A stretch of 64,000 nucleotides of DNA from UBA4582 sp013204195 (GTDB lineage Bacteria; Pseudomonadota; Gammaproteobacteria; Pseudomonadales; Azotimanducaceae): assembly GCA_963925735.1 (NCBI GenBank), contig CAWUUH010000014.1, forward strand, positions 53,774-117,773, written 5' to 3'. The stretch's first letter is position 1. Each line of letters starts with the position of its first letter. Both the position numbers and the translations under genes were made by a program. This document shows positions 27,194-36,112 of the stretch, one piece after another. A model generated the notes under the pieces. That model was not told the origin of the DNA, ran no database searches, and saw only the letters and a list, made by a program, of their open reading frames with translations.

Positions 27194-28421
27194 ATTGGAG
27201 CGCCTCTACTGGATTGGATCGGGCTGCCATATAAGCGGGATAAATCGTCGCGCCTAGGCAAATCAACATCGAAACGCCCGCGACCATCGCGACGTCGGTC
27301 AGTAATACGGCTGACGGTAGATAGTGAACGAAATACTCATCCATCACGCCCAACTGCAACGACGATTCGATGAACTGATAGATATCACCGATACACAAGG
27401 CACTACCCACACCTAACAAAATACCAATAACGATCCCGGTCGCTCCTAACATGGCACCATGAAATATAAAGATCGCCATCACCGACCGCTTGGATGCGCC
27501 CAGTGTCCTTAAAATCGCAATATCACCCTGTTTATCGTTAACCGTCATGACTAGATTCGACACGACATTAAAGGCAGCGACTGCCACCAACATTAGTAAC
27601 AATAAAAACATGGTGGTTTTTTGTACCAAAATCGCGTCATACAAATTGCCATAACGGCGCATCCAACTCGAAGCATACAGATCATCTCGATGAGCACTTT
27701 GGATCAGACGTGGCAATATCTGTGGCGCATCAAACAGATCTACCATAGCAATTCGCAAACCAACAACCGCCTGCGGGCCCAAGAGCTTTATGGCATCCAG
27801 CTGGTTCATCATTATCTGGCTCATATCTGCATCAGTGCCAACCTCGAAGATAGCACTCACCGTAAAACGTTTACTCCGGGGCAAAGGGCCAGCCAGGGTT
27901 AGTTGAGCCATGGGGAGCACCAACGTCAAACGATCGCCTAAAGTCACATGCATTAGGTCAGCTAAATCACGCCCAATGGCAACATTAAATGACCCCGCGG
28001 ACAACGATGCCAAGTTACCCGCAAGTAAAAAATCATTGATAATTGAGACCTGCCGCTCGGCATTTGGGTCAATGCCGGTAAAGGAGATACCCTCTACAGC
28101 ACCATTGGCCACCACCAGACCCGCACCTTCGACATAAGGCGCGACACCTGTCACTCCTGGATCTGCCGCGAATGTTTCAGCCGTCTTCTGCCAGTCATCG
28201 AAGCCCTCTTCCGCAAAAATAACGCCATGAGGCAACACCGCCAGCACACGTAGCCTAAGCTCCTGCTCGAAACCATTCATGACGGACAGCACCAGCACCA
28301 GCACCGCGACACCCAGCACCAGGCCCACTATGGACACCAAGGACATGAAGGACACCAGCTGATCTGAGGCACCTGAACGCGTATAACGAAGGGCGATCAA
28401 AGATCGCCAACTAGAACCCAT
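27186..28421 (-). CDS. lolC: Lipoprotein-releasing ABC transporter permease LolC
   Basis: A 411-residue permease paralogous to LolE. It begins SSWRSLIALRYTRSGASDQLVSFMSLVSIVGLVLGVAVLVLVLSVMNGFEQELR, shortened here to its key elements: the ALRY start, first helix, and SVMNGFE motif near residue 50. A periplasmic domain and three C-terminal helices follow. The ATG chosen aligns with the family start; an in-frame ATG 42 nt upstream, preceded by GAGAGAG, is possible. The stop overlaps lolD by 8 nt. Confidence 0.9.
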   Translation of the reverse strand: MGSSWRSLIALRYTRSGASDQLVSFMSLVSIVGLVLGVAVLVLVLSVMNGFEQELRLRVLAVLPHGVIFAEEGFDDWQKTAETFAADPGVTGVAPYVEGAGLVVANGAVEGISFTGIDPNAERQVSIINDFLLAGNLASLSAGSFNVAIGRDLADLMHVTLGDRLTLVLPMAQLTLAGPLPRSKRFTVSAIFEVGTDADMSQIMMNQLDAIKLLGPQAVVGLRIAMVDLFDAPQILPRLIQSAHRDDLYASSWMRRYGNLYDAILVQKTTMFLLLLMLVAVAAFNVVSNLVMTVNDKQGDIAILRTLGASKRSVMAIFIFHGAMLGATGIVIGILLGVGSALCIGDIYQFIESSLQLGVMDEYFVHYLPSAVLLTDVAMVAGVSMLICLGATIYPAYMAARSNPVEALQYE

Positions 28422-28661
28422 AATGTCTGACTGTCTGTAGAACGAAGGTGTATTGAAGCACATACCACTCTCTCGAAATAGCGACTAGCAACAGAACTTT
28501 CATCTAACCCTGCGATAACCGGGCGCCGCTGGGCTAATACGGCAGCACGAATGGCTCGAAATATTTCGTCGCAGAATCGCCCACAGACTGCTTGGCTTTG
28601 GCAACGAGACAGCACAAACTACTATCGGACATTGCCGAGTAGTCAACCTGGAGTAAAGCCG

Positions 28662-29765
28662 ATGATTGTCATACTGAAACCCAATACTGACCAGCAAAGT
28701 CCAGCCTATCAGAAAATCATGGACTACCTGGGAACACTGCCTGATGTGACACTACAGCATCATCAGGTCCGGGGCGCGGAAAAAATCCTGACTGAAATTT
28801 ACTTGTTAGGTGACACCCACAAGCTCGACCAGGCCATGATTGAAAGCTTTGATGCCGTCGAGCGAGTCATTCGGATATCCGAAGAATATCGAATCTTGGG
28901 GCGCCATTCAGATCAATTTCGGGTCAGCGGCTTTCACTATAACGGCGTCGAATTCAGCCAGGACAATTGTCATATTGTCGCCGGTCTATGCGCAGTGGAT
29001 AACCCGAAGAATGTTGAAACCATGCTCAAAGCGCTCCAGGCTCACGGCCAGGTCTGCACCCGCATGGGTGCGTACAAGCCAAGGACCAACCCCTACTCTT
29101 TTCAAGGCCACGGCCGAGACTGCTTGCCCTGGGTATTCGAACTGGCGGGTAAGTACGGCATTAAGGTCATCGCAATGGAAGTCACTCACGAAAAGCATAT
29201 CGAAGAAATCAACGAGGCCTTGCACGCGACAGGTAATCCCACTGGCGTGATGCTGCAAATTGGCACTCGCAATACTCAGAATTTCGAGTTACTGAAGGCC
29301 GTTGGCCGGCAGCGAGTCTTTCCGGTACTGTTCAAGCGGGGCTATGGTGTGAGTCTGAACGAATCACTGAATGCCGCCGAGTACTTGGCGAGCGAAGGGG
29401 CTTCGAATGTGATTTTTTGCCTACGGGGCATGAAAAGTTCGGCCAGTAGCCCCCACCGCAACATGGTGGACTTTGGCCAAGTACCGGCAGTTAAGCGCCT
29501 GACACGCATGCCCGTCTGCGTCGACCCGTCTCATTCGGTAGGAACTCGAGAGCGCTCCTCTGACCAGATTCTTGATGTGGCCCACGCCGCGGCTCAGGGT
29601 CTTGTTGCCGGCGCCAACATGGTGCTGGTGGATTTTCACCCTGACCCGGCCCATGCTCTCGTGGACGGGCCCCAGGCGCTGTTGATGGACGAGCTCCCGA
29701 GGTTTTTAGATGATATGCAGGCCTGTCACGAATTCTATCAGCGGCGCAAAGACATCTGGGCCTAA
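28662..29765 (+). CDS. 3-deoxy-7-phosphoheptulonate synthase (type I-beta)
   Basis: A 367-residue DAHP synthase that condenses PEP and erythrose 4-phosphate at the head of the shikimate pathway. The N-terminal ferredoxin-like domain (about 1-70, MIVILKPNTD) is typical of the I-beta group and may carry feedback regulation. The barrel contains CRGMKSS near residue 258, FKRGYG and the metal-site VDPSHSVG near residue 289. The ATG has GGAG 8 nt upstream. The metal-binding Cys in HIVAGLCAVD is at its usual place. It is divergent from lolC and stands alone. Confidence 0.92.
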   Translation: MIVILKPNTDQQSPAYQKIMDYLGTLPDVTLQHHQVRGAEKILTEIYLLGDTHKLDQAMIESFDAVERVIRISEEYRILGRHSDQFRVSGFHYNGVEFSQDNCHIVAGLCAVDNPKNVETMLKALQAHGQVCTRMGAYKPRTNPYSFQGHGRDCLPWVFELAGKYGIKVIAMEVTHEKHIEEINEALHATGNPTGVMLQIGTRNTQNFELLKAVGRQRVFPVLFKRGYGVSLNESLNAAEYLASEGASNVIFCLRGMKSSASSPHRNMVDFGQVPAVKRLTRMPVCVDPSHSVGTRERSSDQILDVAHAAAQGLVAGANMVLVDFHPDPAHALVDGPQALLMDELPRFLDDMQACHEFYQRRKDIWA

Positions 29766-29832
29766 TCGATCCACTGACTAGGCCAGCGGGCTACAGAACC
29801 CAAATTTGAACATTCAAACTTCAAAAATCAAA

Positions 29833-29874
29833 TCTCAGAACCAGAGTCTCAGAACCAGAGTCTCAAAACCAGAG
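29833..29874. repeat. 14-nt tandem repeat, three copies
   Basis: TCTCAGAACCAGAG twice exactly, then a third copy with one change (TCTCAAAACCAGAG). It lies about 70 nt after the DAHP synthase stop. Confidence 0.9.
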
Positions 29875-29954
29875 CTTCAGGGCAATACTCGGCGCTTAAG
29901 GTCGACATGTTGATCGGCCGAGCTGACGAGGGTCGATGACAGGGTGTGTTGATG

Positions 29955-29978
29955 GATGTGGTGATCGATGTGGTGATC
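29955..29978. repeat. 12-nt tandem repeat, two copies
   Basis: GATGTGGTGATC occurs twice in a row, between the DAHP synthase and nqrM 3' ends. A short GAGGCT/AGCCTC inverted repeat (29983-29996) follows and reaches the nqrM stop. Confidence 0.85.
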
Positions 29979-29994
29979 GGGCGAGGCTGAAGCC

Positions 29995-30204
29995 TCAGAC
30001 CTTGCTGGCATCGAAAAAAGTTGCCTTGCTAACCTCTTCGCATTTCTGGGTGTCCCCTCCACAAAGATCACAAGTGCCGCCACCGCCCATATTATTCAAG
30101 CCACCACAGGTGCCGGCTATGGGCTTACGGCCCCGTAACACACCAATCGCCATACCGGCAACAATCAACAGCAAAATCACAAATGTCAGGAAAAACTCAA
30201 TCAT
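29995..30204 (-). CDS. nqrM: Na+-NQR maturation protein NqrM
   Basis: A 69-residue protein with one N-terminal membrane helix (about residues 4-22) and a cysteine cluster: GTCGGLNN near residue 32, then CDLC and C near residues 45-55. This is the pattern of NqrM (DUF539), thought to deliver iron to the Na+-translocating NADH:quinone oxidoreductase. It follows apbE by about 58 nt. The nqrABCDEF genes, usually next to this pair, are not in the window. Confidence 0.9.
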   Translation of the reverse strand: MIEFFLTFVILLLIVAGMAIGVLRGRKPIAGTCGGLNNMGGGGTCDLCGGDTQKCEEVSKATFFDASKV

Positions 30205-30262
30205 TATTCTTTTACTCGGTTAAAGACTGCCCATTATTGCTGAGCTTTTAACGCTGAGGGTG

Positions 30263-31255
30263 TTATTCCTCAGCTTTGAGATAAGGCGCAAACGCCGTCG
30301 AGTATTGCGCCTCGAAACCGTCACCGCGCTTGAGTATAACAAAGACAGCGAGTCCCTGCGCCTCTGCTAACGCCAAACCGCGATCAGCACCCATAACATC
30401 AATGGCCGTTGCCAGCCCATCAGCCATCGCAGTACTGGGTGCAAGCACCGTAACAGACGCTAGATTATGGCGAATGGGATAACCCGTTGCCGGATCTATG
30501 GTGTGTGAATAGCGCACCCCACCCTGTTCAAAATAGTTGCGATAATCGCCAGAAGTCGCCATGCCCATATCCACTAATTCGATGATTCGATAAGGAATAC
30601 GCTGATTGGACTCGGGCAACTCCACCGCGACCCGCCAGGGCTGACCCTGTGCATTGACGCCTTTGCCACGCAACTCACCGCCAATTTCGACCAAATAGCG
30701 CTGAATGCCATGGTTGTCCAGCAAGCTTGCGAGCTGATCCACTGCATAGCCCTTGGCGATGGCAGAAAGGTCAACATACAAATCTACATTCTTGCGCAGT
30801 GCGTCCGCCCGCACCTGCAGGTGCTCGAACCCAATAGTCTCAAGGATTTCGTTGATTTGTTTGGCCGCAGGTACCTGGTCAGGCCCAGGATTTGGACCAA
30901 AACCCCAGAGATTGACCAGCGGCCCCACTGTGACATCAAAACTGCCCTCACTAAGCCGGTAAATATCCGCAGCCATTGCCAGGACCTCGATGATCTCAGG
31001 ACTGACATTAAACCATTCATTCGCTGGTGACTGATTGAAGCGGGACAGCTCCGAGTCAGGCATGTAAGTCGACATCAGGCCGTTAATATCCCGTAGCCGA
31101 GTCTCAACCTCAGCGGTGAGGTTCGCCTGATCGATATCGGTCGAGATGATTTTAATACTGTAGGTCGTGCCCATAGTATTGCCAACAATGTCTACCTGCT
31201 GGGTCTGGTCACAGCCACCCAGCAACACGATACATAAAATGATGAATTTGCGCAC
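30263..31255 (-). CDS. apbE: FAD:protein FMN transferase ApbE (lipoprotein)
   Basis: A 330-residue periplasmic flavin transferase that attaches FMN to a threonine of target proteins such as NqrB and NqrC. The signal peptide ends in a lipobox (VLLGGC, Cys15). Family segments are GNTMGTTYSIKI near residue 26, GFGPNPGPDQVP, DLSAIAKGYAVDQLA near residue 172, GGELRGKG, and the metal-site SHTIDPATGYPI near residue 250. It is the first gene of a pair with nqrM, divergent from the thioesterase gene. Confidence 0.95.
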   Translation of the reverse strand: MRKFIILCIVLLGGCDQTQQVDIVGNTMGTTYSIKIISTDIDQANLTAEVETRLRDINGLMSTYMPDSELSRFNQSPANEWFNVSPEIIEVLAMAADIYRLSEGSFDVTVGPLVNLWGFGPNPGPDQVPAAKQINEILETIGFEHLQVRADALRKNVDLYVDLSAIAKGYAVDQLASLLDNHGIQRYLVEIGGELRGKGVNAQGQPWRVAVELPESNQRIPYRIIELVDMGMATSGDYRNYFEQGGVRYSHTIDPATGYPIRHNLASVTVLAPSTAMADGLATAIDVMGADRGLALAEAQGLAVFVILKRGDGFEAQYSTAFAPYLKAEE

Positions 31256-31379
31256 AATCGTCCCCGAACAATATTGACCTCATCATACCGAACTTGAGCA
31301 CTGGTCATCAGCAATTAGTCACCGTAAACTCTTATCACTGCCGCACGCCGGCATTTTGCCCTCTCCGCCACCCAGGATC

Positions 31380-31841
31380 ATGACCGTGCAATTACCCGAC
31401 GCCACCATCGAGTCACTCCAACATGCCTACCATACATTGATCCCCATCAGTCAACATATGGGTATCCAGGTGGTCAGCTATGATGGCGCGTGCCTGCGAG
31501 TCACAGCGCCTCTGGAGAACAACATCAATCATCAACAATCTGCTTTTGGTGGCAGCTTATTCTCATTGGTGGCGCTCGCTGGATGGGGCATCTTGCAACT
31601 CAAAACGGCTGAACTGGGACTGGATTGCAATACCGTGATCGCCGGCGGTGAAGTGGGCTACCACCTGCCCGTCTTTGCGGAACTGGTCTGCGAGTGTCGC
31701 CTGCCCGATGAATACGCCGCTTTTGCCAGCCGCCTGACGGACACAGGCAAGGCTAGCATCTTGCTGGACACGGGCATTATCCTTGATGGTGCCAGCGCCA
31801 TGACCTTCAGTGGCAAATATGTGGTGCGTCAGACTCGCTGA
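31380..31841 (+). CDS. YiiD C-terminal-type thioesterase domain protein
   Basis: A 153-residue single hot-dog protein. The conserved NHQQSAFGGSLFSLVALAGWG (near residue 46) matches the thioesterase domain of YiiD/FabZ-like proteins. Its target, acyl-CoA or acyl-ACP, is unknown. The ATG follows AGGA closely; a TTG 24 nt upstream is the alternative start. It is convergent with arsJ, 14 nt apart. Confidence 0.82.
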   Translation: MTVQLPDATIESLQHAYHTLIPISQHMGIQVVSYDGACLRVTAPLENNINHQQSAFGGSLFSLVALAGWGILQLKTAELGLDCNTVIAGGEVGYHLPVFAELVCECRLPDEYAAFASRLTDTGKASILLDTGIILDGASAMTFSGKYVVRQTR

Positions 31842-31855
31842 AGCGGCACCGAAAT

Positions 31856-33040
31856 CTAGACCCGCGAGAAACGGATAGATATCAAGCCCGCCAGCACCAG
31901 CATGACACTGGACCACCACAGACAGCCGATCAAGCCTTGGCTCTGGTAAATCAGCCCAGAGAGCACCGTGCCGGCGAGTCGCCCACCGGCATTGGCCATG
32001 TAGTAAAAACCAACATTTTTAGCCATCTCATCGTGCGCCGACCAAGCCACAATTAGATAAGAATGAACCGCAGAATTCAGGGCAAAGACAACCCCGAAAA
32101 CCAGCAGACCAATGACGACTACCCGATCTGGTTGCATGCCTGCACTCAAGAGCATGGCGATGCTGGCCGGTACTAGCGCCAGAACGGCGACCCAAGTTAA
32201 TGCAGCGAAGCCATTCGGACCACGACCCCGGTCGGCATGACGTAATATCAACGGCGCACTGGCTTGAGTCAATCCATAACCCATGACCCAGACCGCCATG
32301 AAACTGCCGACAGTGACAAACTCCCAGCCGAGAACGGTATAGAGATAGACCGGCAAAGCCACTACAAACCAGATATCCCTGGCACCGAATAAGAAAAACC
32401 GAGCGGCGGCTAGCCAATTAATTAAAGGCTGTGTAGCGAACACCTGACTGAATGCCGGTTTGGCCTTAGTCTTACCCAGGCCCGATGGCAGTAACCAGGC
32501 ACTGATCAACAAGGCGCAGAACAGTCCCGAGGCCAGCACCACAAGCGCCCCACGAAAACCGAGCCACTGCATCAGCCCAGCACCGACAAAAAAACCTAAA
32601 CCCTTAAGCGCATTTTTTGAGCCGGTGAGTACCGCCACCCACTTAAACAGGCGCGAGTCGCTGGCTTGTGCTGGCAAGAGAAGCTTGACGCTGGCTTTGG
32701 CGGCCATTTTATTCAGGTCTTTGGCGATCCCAGACAACGCCTGCGCCAACATCACATAACCTACGGACAGCCAGAGTTCCGGAACCATCAACATGACCAG
32801 CGCAAAAACCTGTAGACCCATACCCACTAACATCGTCAGATTTAGTCCAACGCGGGCCCCGAGCCAACCACCCACGAGATTTGTGACGATGCCAAAGAAC
32901 TCATAGAAAATGAATAACATGGCCACTTCAAAGGGTGAGTAGCCCAATAGATGGAAGTACAACACCACCAACATGCGAATCGCGCCATCGGTTAGGGTAA
33001 AAGCCCAATAACCGGCAGTGACCACCAGATAGTTACGCAT
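31856..33040 (-). CDS. arsJ: Organoarsenical efflux MFS transporter ArsJ
   Basis: A 394-residue, 12-helix major facilitator protein. The start MRNYLVVTAGYWAFTLTDGAIRMLVVLYF and ALSGIAKDLNKMAAKAS near residue 100 are characteristic of ArsJ, which exports 1-arseno-3-phosphoglycerate. It overlaps the last base of the gapdh gene, so the two are coupled. Together they make a two-gene arsenate resistance route: GAPDH forms the unstable arseno-ester and ArsJ exports it, where it falls apart to arsenate. Confidence 0.9.
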   Translation of the reverse strand: MRNYLVVTAGYWAFTLTDGAIRMLVVLYFHLLGYSPFEVAMLFIFYEFFGIVTNLVGGWLGARVGLNLTMLVGMGLQVFALVMLMVPELWLSVGYVMLAQALSGIAKDLNKMAAKASVKLLLPAQASDSRLFKWVAVLTGSKNALKGLGFFVGAGLMQWLGFRGALVVLASGLFCALLISAWLLPSGLGKTKAKPAFSQVFATQPLINWLAAARFFLFGARDIWFVVALPVYLYTVLGWEFVTVGSFMAVWVMGYGLTQASAPLILRHADRGRGPNGFAALTWVAVLALVPASIAMLLSAGMQPDRVVVIGLLVFGVVFALNSAVHSYLIVAWSAHDEMAKNVGFYYMANAGGRLAGTVLSGLIYQSQGLIGCLWWSSVMLVLAGLISIRFSRV

Positions 33041-34047
33041 CAGTCGTGCAGGCTGCTTGCCACCCGGTCGAGCAGCTCAACCAGTCGATTCACATAGCCC
33101 CATTCATTGTCATACCAGGCATAAAGCTTGACCTGAGTATCATCGATCACCATGGTCGATAGCGCATCGATAATCACTGAACGCGGGTCCTTAATATAGT
33201 CGACGGACACCAAGGGGCGCTCTTCATAGCCAAGAATCCCGGCCAGCTCAGCATCGGCTGCAGCCTGGAAATACCCATTAATTTCGGCGACAGTCACTGG
33301 CCGCGCAGCCTCAAACACAAAATCGGTGAGTGAAGCGCCAAGTAACGGAACTCTTACGGCCATGCCGTTGAGTTTGCCGGCCAGCGCAGGGAAAATGTCC
33401 GTAATCGCCTGGGCCGACCCAGTAGTTGTGGGTATTAAGGATTGGCCCGCAGCCCGTGCTCGACGCAGATCACGATGTCCTTTGTCAACGAGGGTTTGAG
33501 TATTGGTCAACGCGTGAATAGTGGTCATGGTGCCGTGCCGAATACCCACCTTGGACTGCATCACCTGAATCACCGGCGCCAAGCAATTTGTCGTACAAGA
33601 CGCCGCGCTCAGCAAATGATCCCGATCAGGCTGGTAAAGATGATCATTCACACCGTAAACGATATTGAGCGCACCTTTGGTCGGGGCGGCGACGATCACT
33701 TTCTTCACGCCTTGGTCGAAATAGGCCTGCAAAGCCCCTGGCGTCTTATGATGCAATCCAGTGGCTTCGATGACGATGTCGCAATCGGACCAATCAGTGG
33801 TCGAAATATCTGGCTTCGAGGTATAAACGACAGCTTGATCATCGATCAAGAGTGATCCTGACCCAGTACTAGTGTCATGTTGCCAGGCACCATAAATTGA
33901 GTCGAACTTCAGCAGGTGAGCCGACCCCAACGCATCAGTTGCCGTTTCATTAACCCGAATCAGCTGATAGCCTGGCCGCTCCCAGCCAACTCGACAACTG
34001 AGCCTTCCCATTCGGCCAAAGCCATTAATTCCTACCGTTATCGACAT
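33040..34047 (-). CDS. ArsJ-associated glyceraldehyde-3-phosphate dehydrogenase
   Basis: A 335-residue GAPDH. The NAD-binding start VGINGFGRMGRLSCR, the catalytic cysteine in SAASCTTNCLAPV (near residue 148) and the C-terminal WYDNEWGYVNRLVEL are all present. Its pairing with arsJ shows that it is the arsenate-resistance isoform, which makes 1-arseno-3-phosphoglycerate when arsenate replaces phosphate, rather than the main glycolytic enzyme. No arsR gene is adjacent. A TTGATCAA palindrome (34104-34111) lies in the upstream region and could be an operator, but that is untested. Confidence 0.92.
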   Translation of the reverse strand: MSITVGINGFGRMGRLSCRVGWERPGYQLIRVNETATDALGSAHLLKFDSIYGAWQHDTSTGSGSLLIDDQAVVYTSKPDISTTDWSDCDIVIEATGLHHKTPGALQAYFDQGVKKVIVAAPTKGALNIVYGVNDHLYQPDRDHLLSAASCTTNCLAPVIQVMQSKVGIRHGTMTTIHALTNTQTLVDKGHRDLRRARAAGQSLIPTTTGSAQAITDIFPALAGKLNGMAVRVPLLGASLTDFVFEAARPVTVAEINGYFQAAADAELAGILGYEERPLVSVDYIKDPRSVIIDALSTMVIDDTQVKLYAWYDNEWGYVNRLVELLDRVASSLHD

Positions 34048-34200
34048 TGCCAGCTCCCGCCGCTAGAGTTGTTATTGTATATTTAGTCGCCCGAAGGCAA
34101 CGTTTGATCAACCGCCAAGCGAGGGATTTTTACCTCAGACTATCGAACAGCGCAAATCTGTGTTTGAATCCACCCTCAATTTTCAAGAAGCTGATTTAAC

Positions 34201-34671
34201 ATGCCTACACGGATCACCTACACCGCCATTTTCCTGATCCCTTTACTACTCAGCGGCTGCCAGACCGTCAATAACTCTATTGACGCGATTGGCGGAATCT
34301 TCTCCAGTAAGCAGGCTAAAAACTGCACAGGAGGGGACTGTGAGGCAGAGAGTCTGCTCGATAACCGCAGGACTAACCAGCGCTGGTACTGTTACGGCAC
34401 AACAAAAGCAGCAAACTGGGATTGTCAGAACGAACCCGATCAAACCAAAATCGTCCCGATCACAGACCGGGGCAGCAGCCCCCCTGTCGAAACGAGCCTC
34501 TGGCCCTCCGCTGCAATTCTTCAAGACGCAGCGCCAACAATAGTGACTGAAACGCCAGCAGCCTCTTCGACTGCAGATAGTACCGAGACTGTTGATGATA
34601 CAACGATAGCTGCACCGGATACGCTGCAGCAAGCACCTATGCCTAAGGTGATGGCTGAAAACGAGGACTAA
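34201..34671 (+). CDS. Hypothetical lipoprotein
   Basis: A 156-residue protein with a lipobox signal peptide (LLLSGC, Cys20). The mature part has a few more cysteines (CTGGDC, WYCYGT, WDCQNE) and a Pro/Thr/Ala-rich low-complexity tail. No family was recognised. It lies 7 nt before selA and may share its transcript, but no functional link to selenium is evident. Confidence 0.7.
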   Translation: MPTRITYTAIFLIPLLLSGCQTVNNSIDAIGGIFSSKQAKNCTGGDCEAESLLDNRRTNQRWYCYGTTKAANWDCQNEPDQTKIVPITDRGSSPPVETSLWPSAAILQDAAPTIVTETPAASSTADSTETVDDTTIAAPDTLQQAPMPKVMAENED

Positions 34672-34678
34672 CTCGAGC

Positions 34679-36112
34679 ATGAATACGGTAAATCCCAAGG
34701 CCCGGTTGCCGGCTGTAGACCGCCTGCTATCCACCTCAAGCTGTCAAAATCTGATCCTTGAATTTGGTCGCTCAGCCGTAACCAACGCCATTCGTGCAGC
34801 CCTGACGGCCTTGCGCGCCGAGCTGAATGTCAACCCGAACCTAGCCTTGCCGGGTGCCGAAGAACTCATCAACTCGATCGCTGAAAAATTCCACCAGAGC
34901 CAAATCAATCGACTACGGCCGGTGATCAACCTCACTGGTACGGTACTCCACACCAACCTCGGCCGAGCGATTCTACCCATCTCAGCGATTGAGCGCCTGA
35001 CTGAGATTTTGGGCGCGGCCAGCAATCTGGAGTTTGATCTGCAAACCGGTAAACGCGGGGATCGTGACGCGACGGTTGAAGCGCTTATTTGTGAAATCAC
35101 AGGGGCAGAGGCAGCAACAATCGTCAACAACAATGCCGCCGCCGTCCTGCTCGTGCTGCAGACGCTGGGGCGAGACCGAGAAGTGCCGGTGTCACGAGGT
35201 GAATTGGTCGAGATCGGCGGGTCATTCCGGATACCGGAGATTATGGCGAGCTCTGGCTGCCGACTGGTCGAAGTCGGCGCCACCAATCGAACCCACCTGG
35301 AAGACTTTTCTCGGGTTATCAATAGCCAAACAGCGCTGCTAATGAAGGTACACACCAGCAACTACGAAATTAAAGGCTTTACCAAATCGGTACCTGACGC
35401 CGATCTTGCTGCCCTGGCTCATGAGCACCAACTGCCCTTCGTGAATGATCTGGGTAGCGGCACTCTCGTCGACCTGAGTCGCTACGGCCTGCCTTTTGAG
35501 CCCACAGCCCAATCGGCCTTAGCACAAGGCGCTGATCTCGTAACTTTCAGCGGCGACAAGTTACTGGGCGGCCCTCAGGCAGGTATCATCGTCGGTCGTC
35601 GCGATCTCATCGACCAACTGAAATCGAATCCACTGAAACGCGCCCTACGCGTCGACAAGATGACGATGGTAACTCTGCAGGAAGTGCTAAAGCTTTACCT
35701 ACACCCCGATACACTCGTCGCGAACTTACCCACCCTGCACTACCTGACACGACCTGCGGCAACCCTGCACGAACTGGCCCGCGATTTACACGCCGCGATG
35801 GTGCCAGCGCTGAAAAACATCGCTCAGGTCAAAATTATCGAATGCTTGAGCCAGATTGGCAGTGGCTCTCTGCCACTTGAAAGACTACCCAGCTATGGGC
35901 TAGCCCTGCAGCCCATCAATACAACTGGATCTAAGCAGGCTTTGCAGGCGCTGTCGGCGGCATTTCGAAACTTGCCTAAACCTGTCATCGGCAGAATCCA
36001 TGACAATCAATTGATCTTTGATCTAAGAACCCTAGACCACCCAGACCAAATTCTCAGCCAACTAGGGCATCTTGTTAGCACCGTTGACTCTGCCGGGTCA
36101 GCAACCCTATGA
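34679..36112 (+). CDS. selA: L-seryl-tRNA(Sec) selenium transferase
   Basis: A 477-residue PLP enzyme that turns seryl-tRNA(Sec) into selenocysteinyl-tRNA(Sec) with selenophosphate. The N-terminal domain has LPAVDRLLS, the INLTGTVLHTNLGRA segment near residue 83 is a hallmark, and the PLP lysine is in TFSGDKLLGGPQAG near residue 297. The length is close to E. coli SelA (463 aa). The stop overlaps the selB start as ATGA. Confidence 0.97.
   Translation: MNTVNPKARLPAVDRLLSTSSCQNLILEFGRSAVTNAIRAALTALRAELNVNPNLALPGAEELINSIAEKFHQSQINRLRPVINLTGTVLHTNLGRAILPISAIERLTEILGAASNLEFDLQTGKRGDRDATVEALICEITGAEAATIVNNNAAAVLLVLQTLGRDREVPVSRGELVEIGGSFRIPEIMASSGCRLVEVGATNRTHLEDFSRVINSQTALLMKVHTSNYEIKGFTKSVPDADLAALAHEHQLPFVNDLGSGTLVDLSRYGLPFEPTAQSALAQGADLVTFSGDKLLGGPQAGIIVGRRDLIDQLKSNPLKRALRVDKMTMVTLQEVLKLYLHPDTLVANLPTLHYLTRPAATLHELARDLHAAMVPALKNIAQVKIIECLSQIGSGSLPLERLPSYGLALQPINTTGSKQALQALSAAFRNLPKPVIGRIHDNQLIFDLRTLDHPDQILSQLGHLVSTVDSAGSATL

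Noticed and set aside
28464..28661. Extra gene or longer DAHP synthase N terminus
   Set aside because: The 37 extra codons before 28662 have no similarity to the family, and the internal ATG has a GGAG site.
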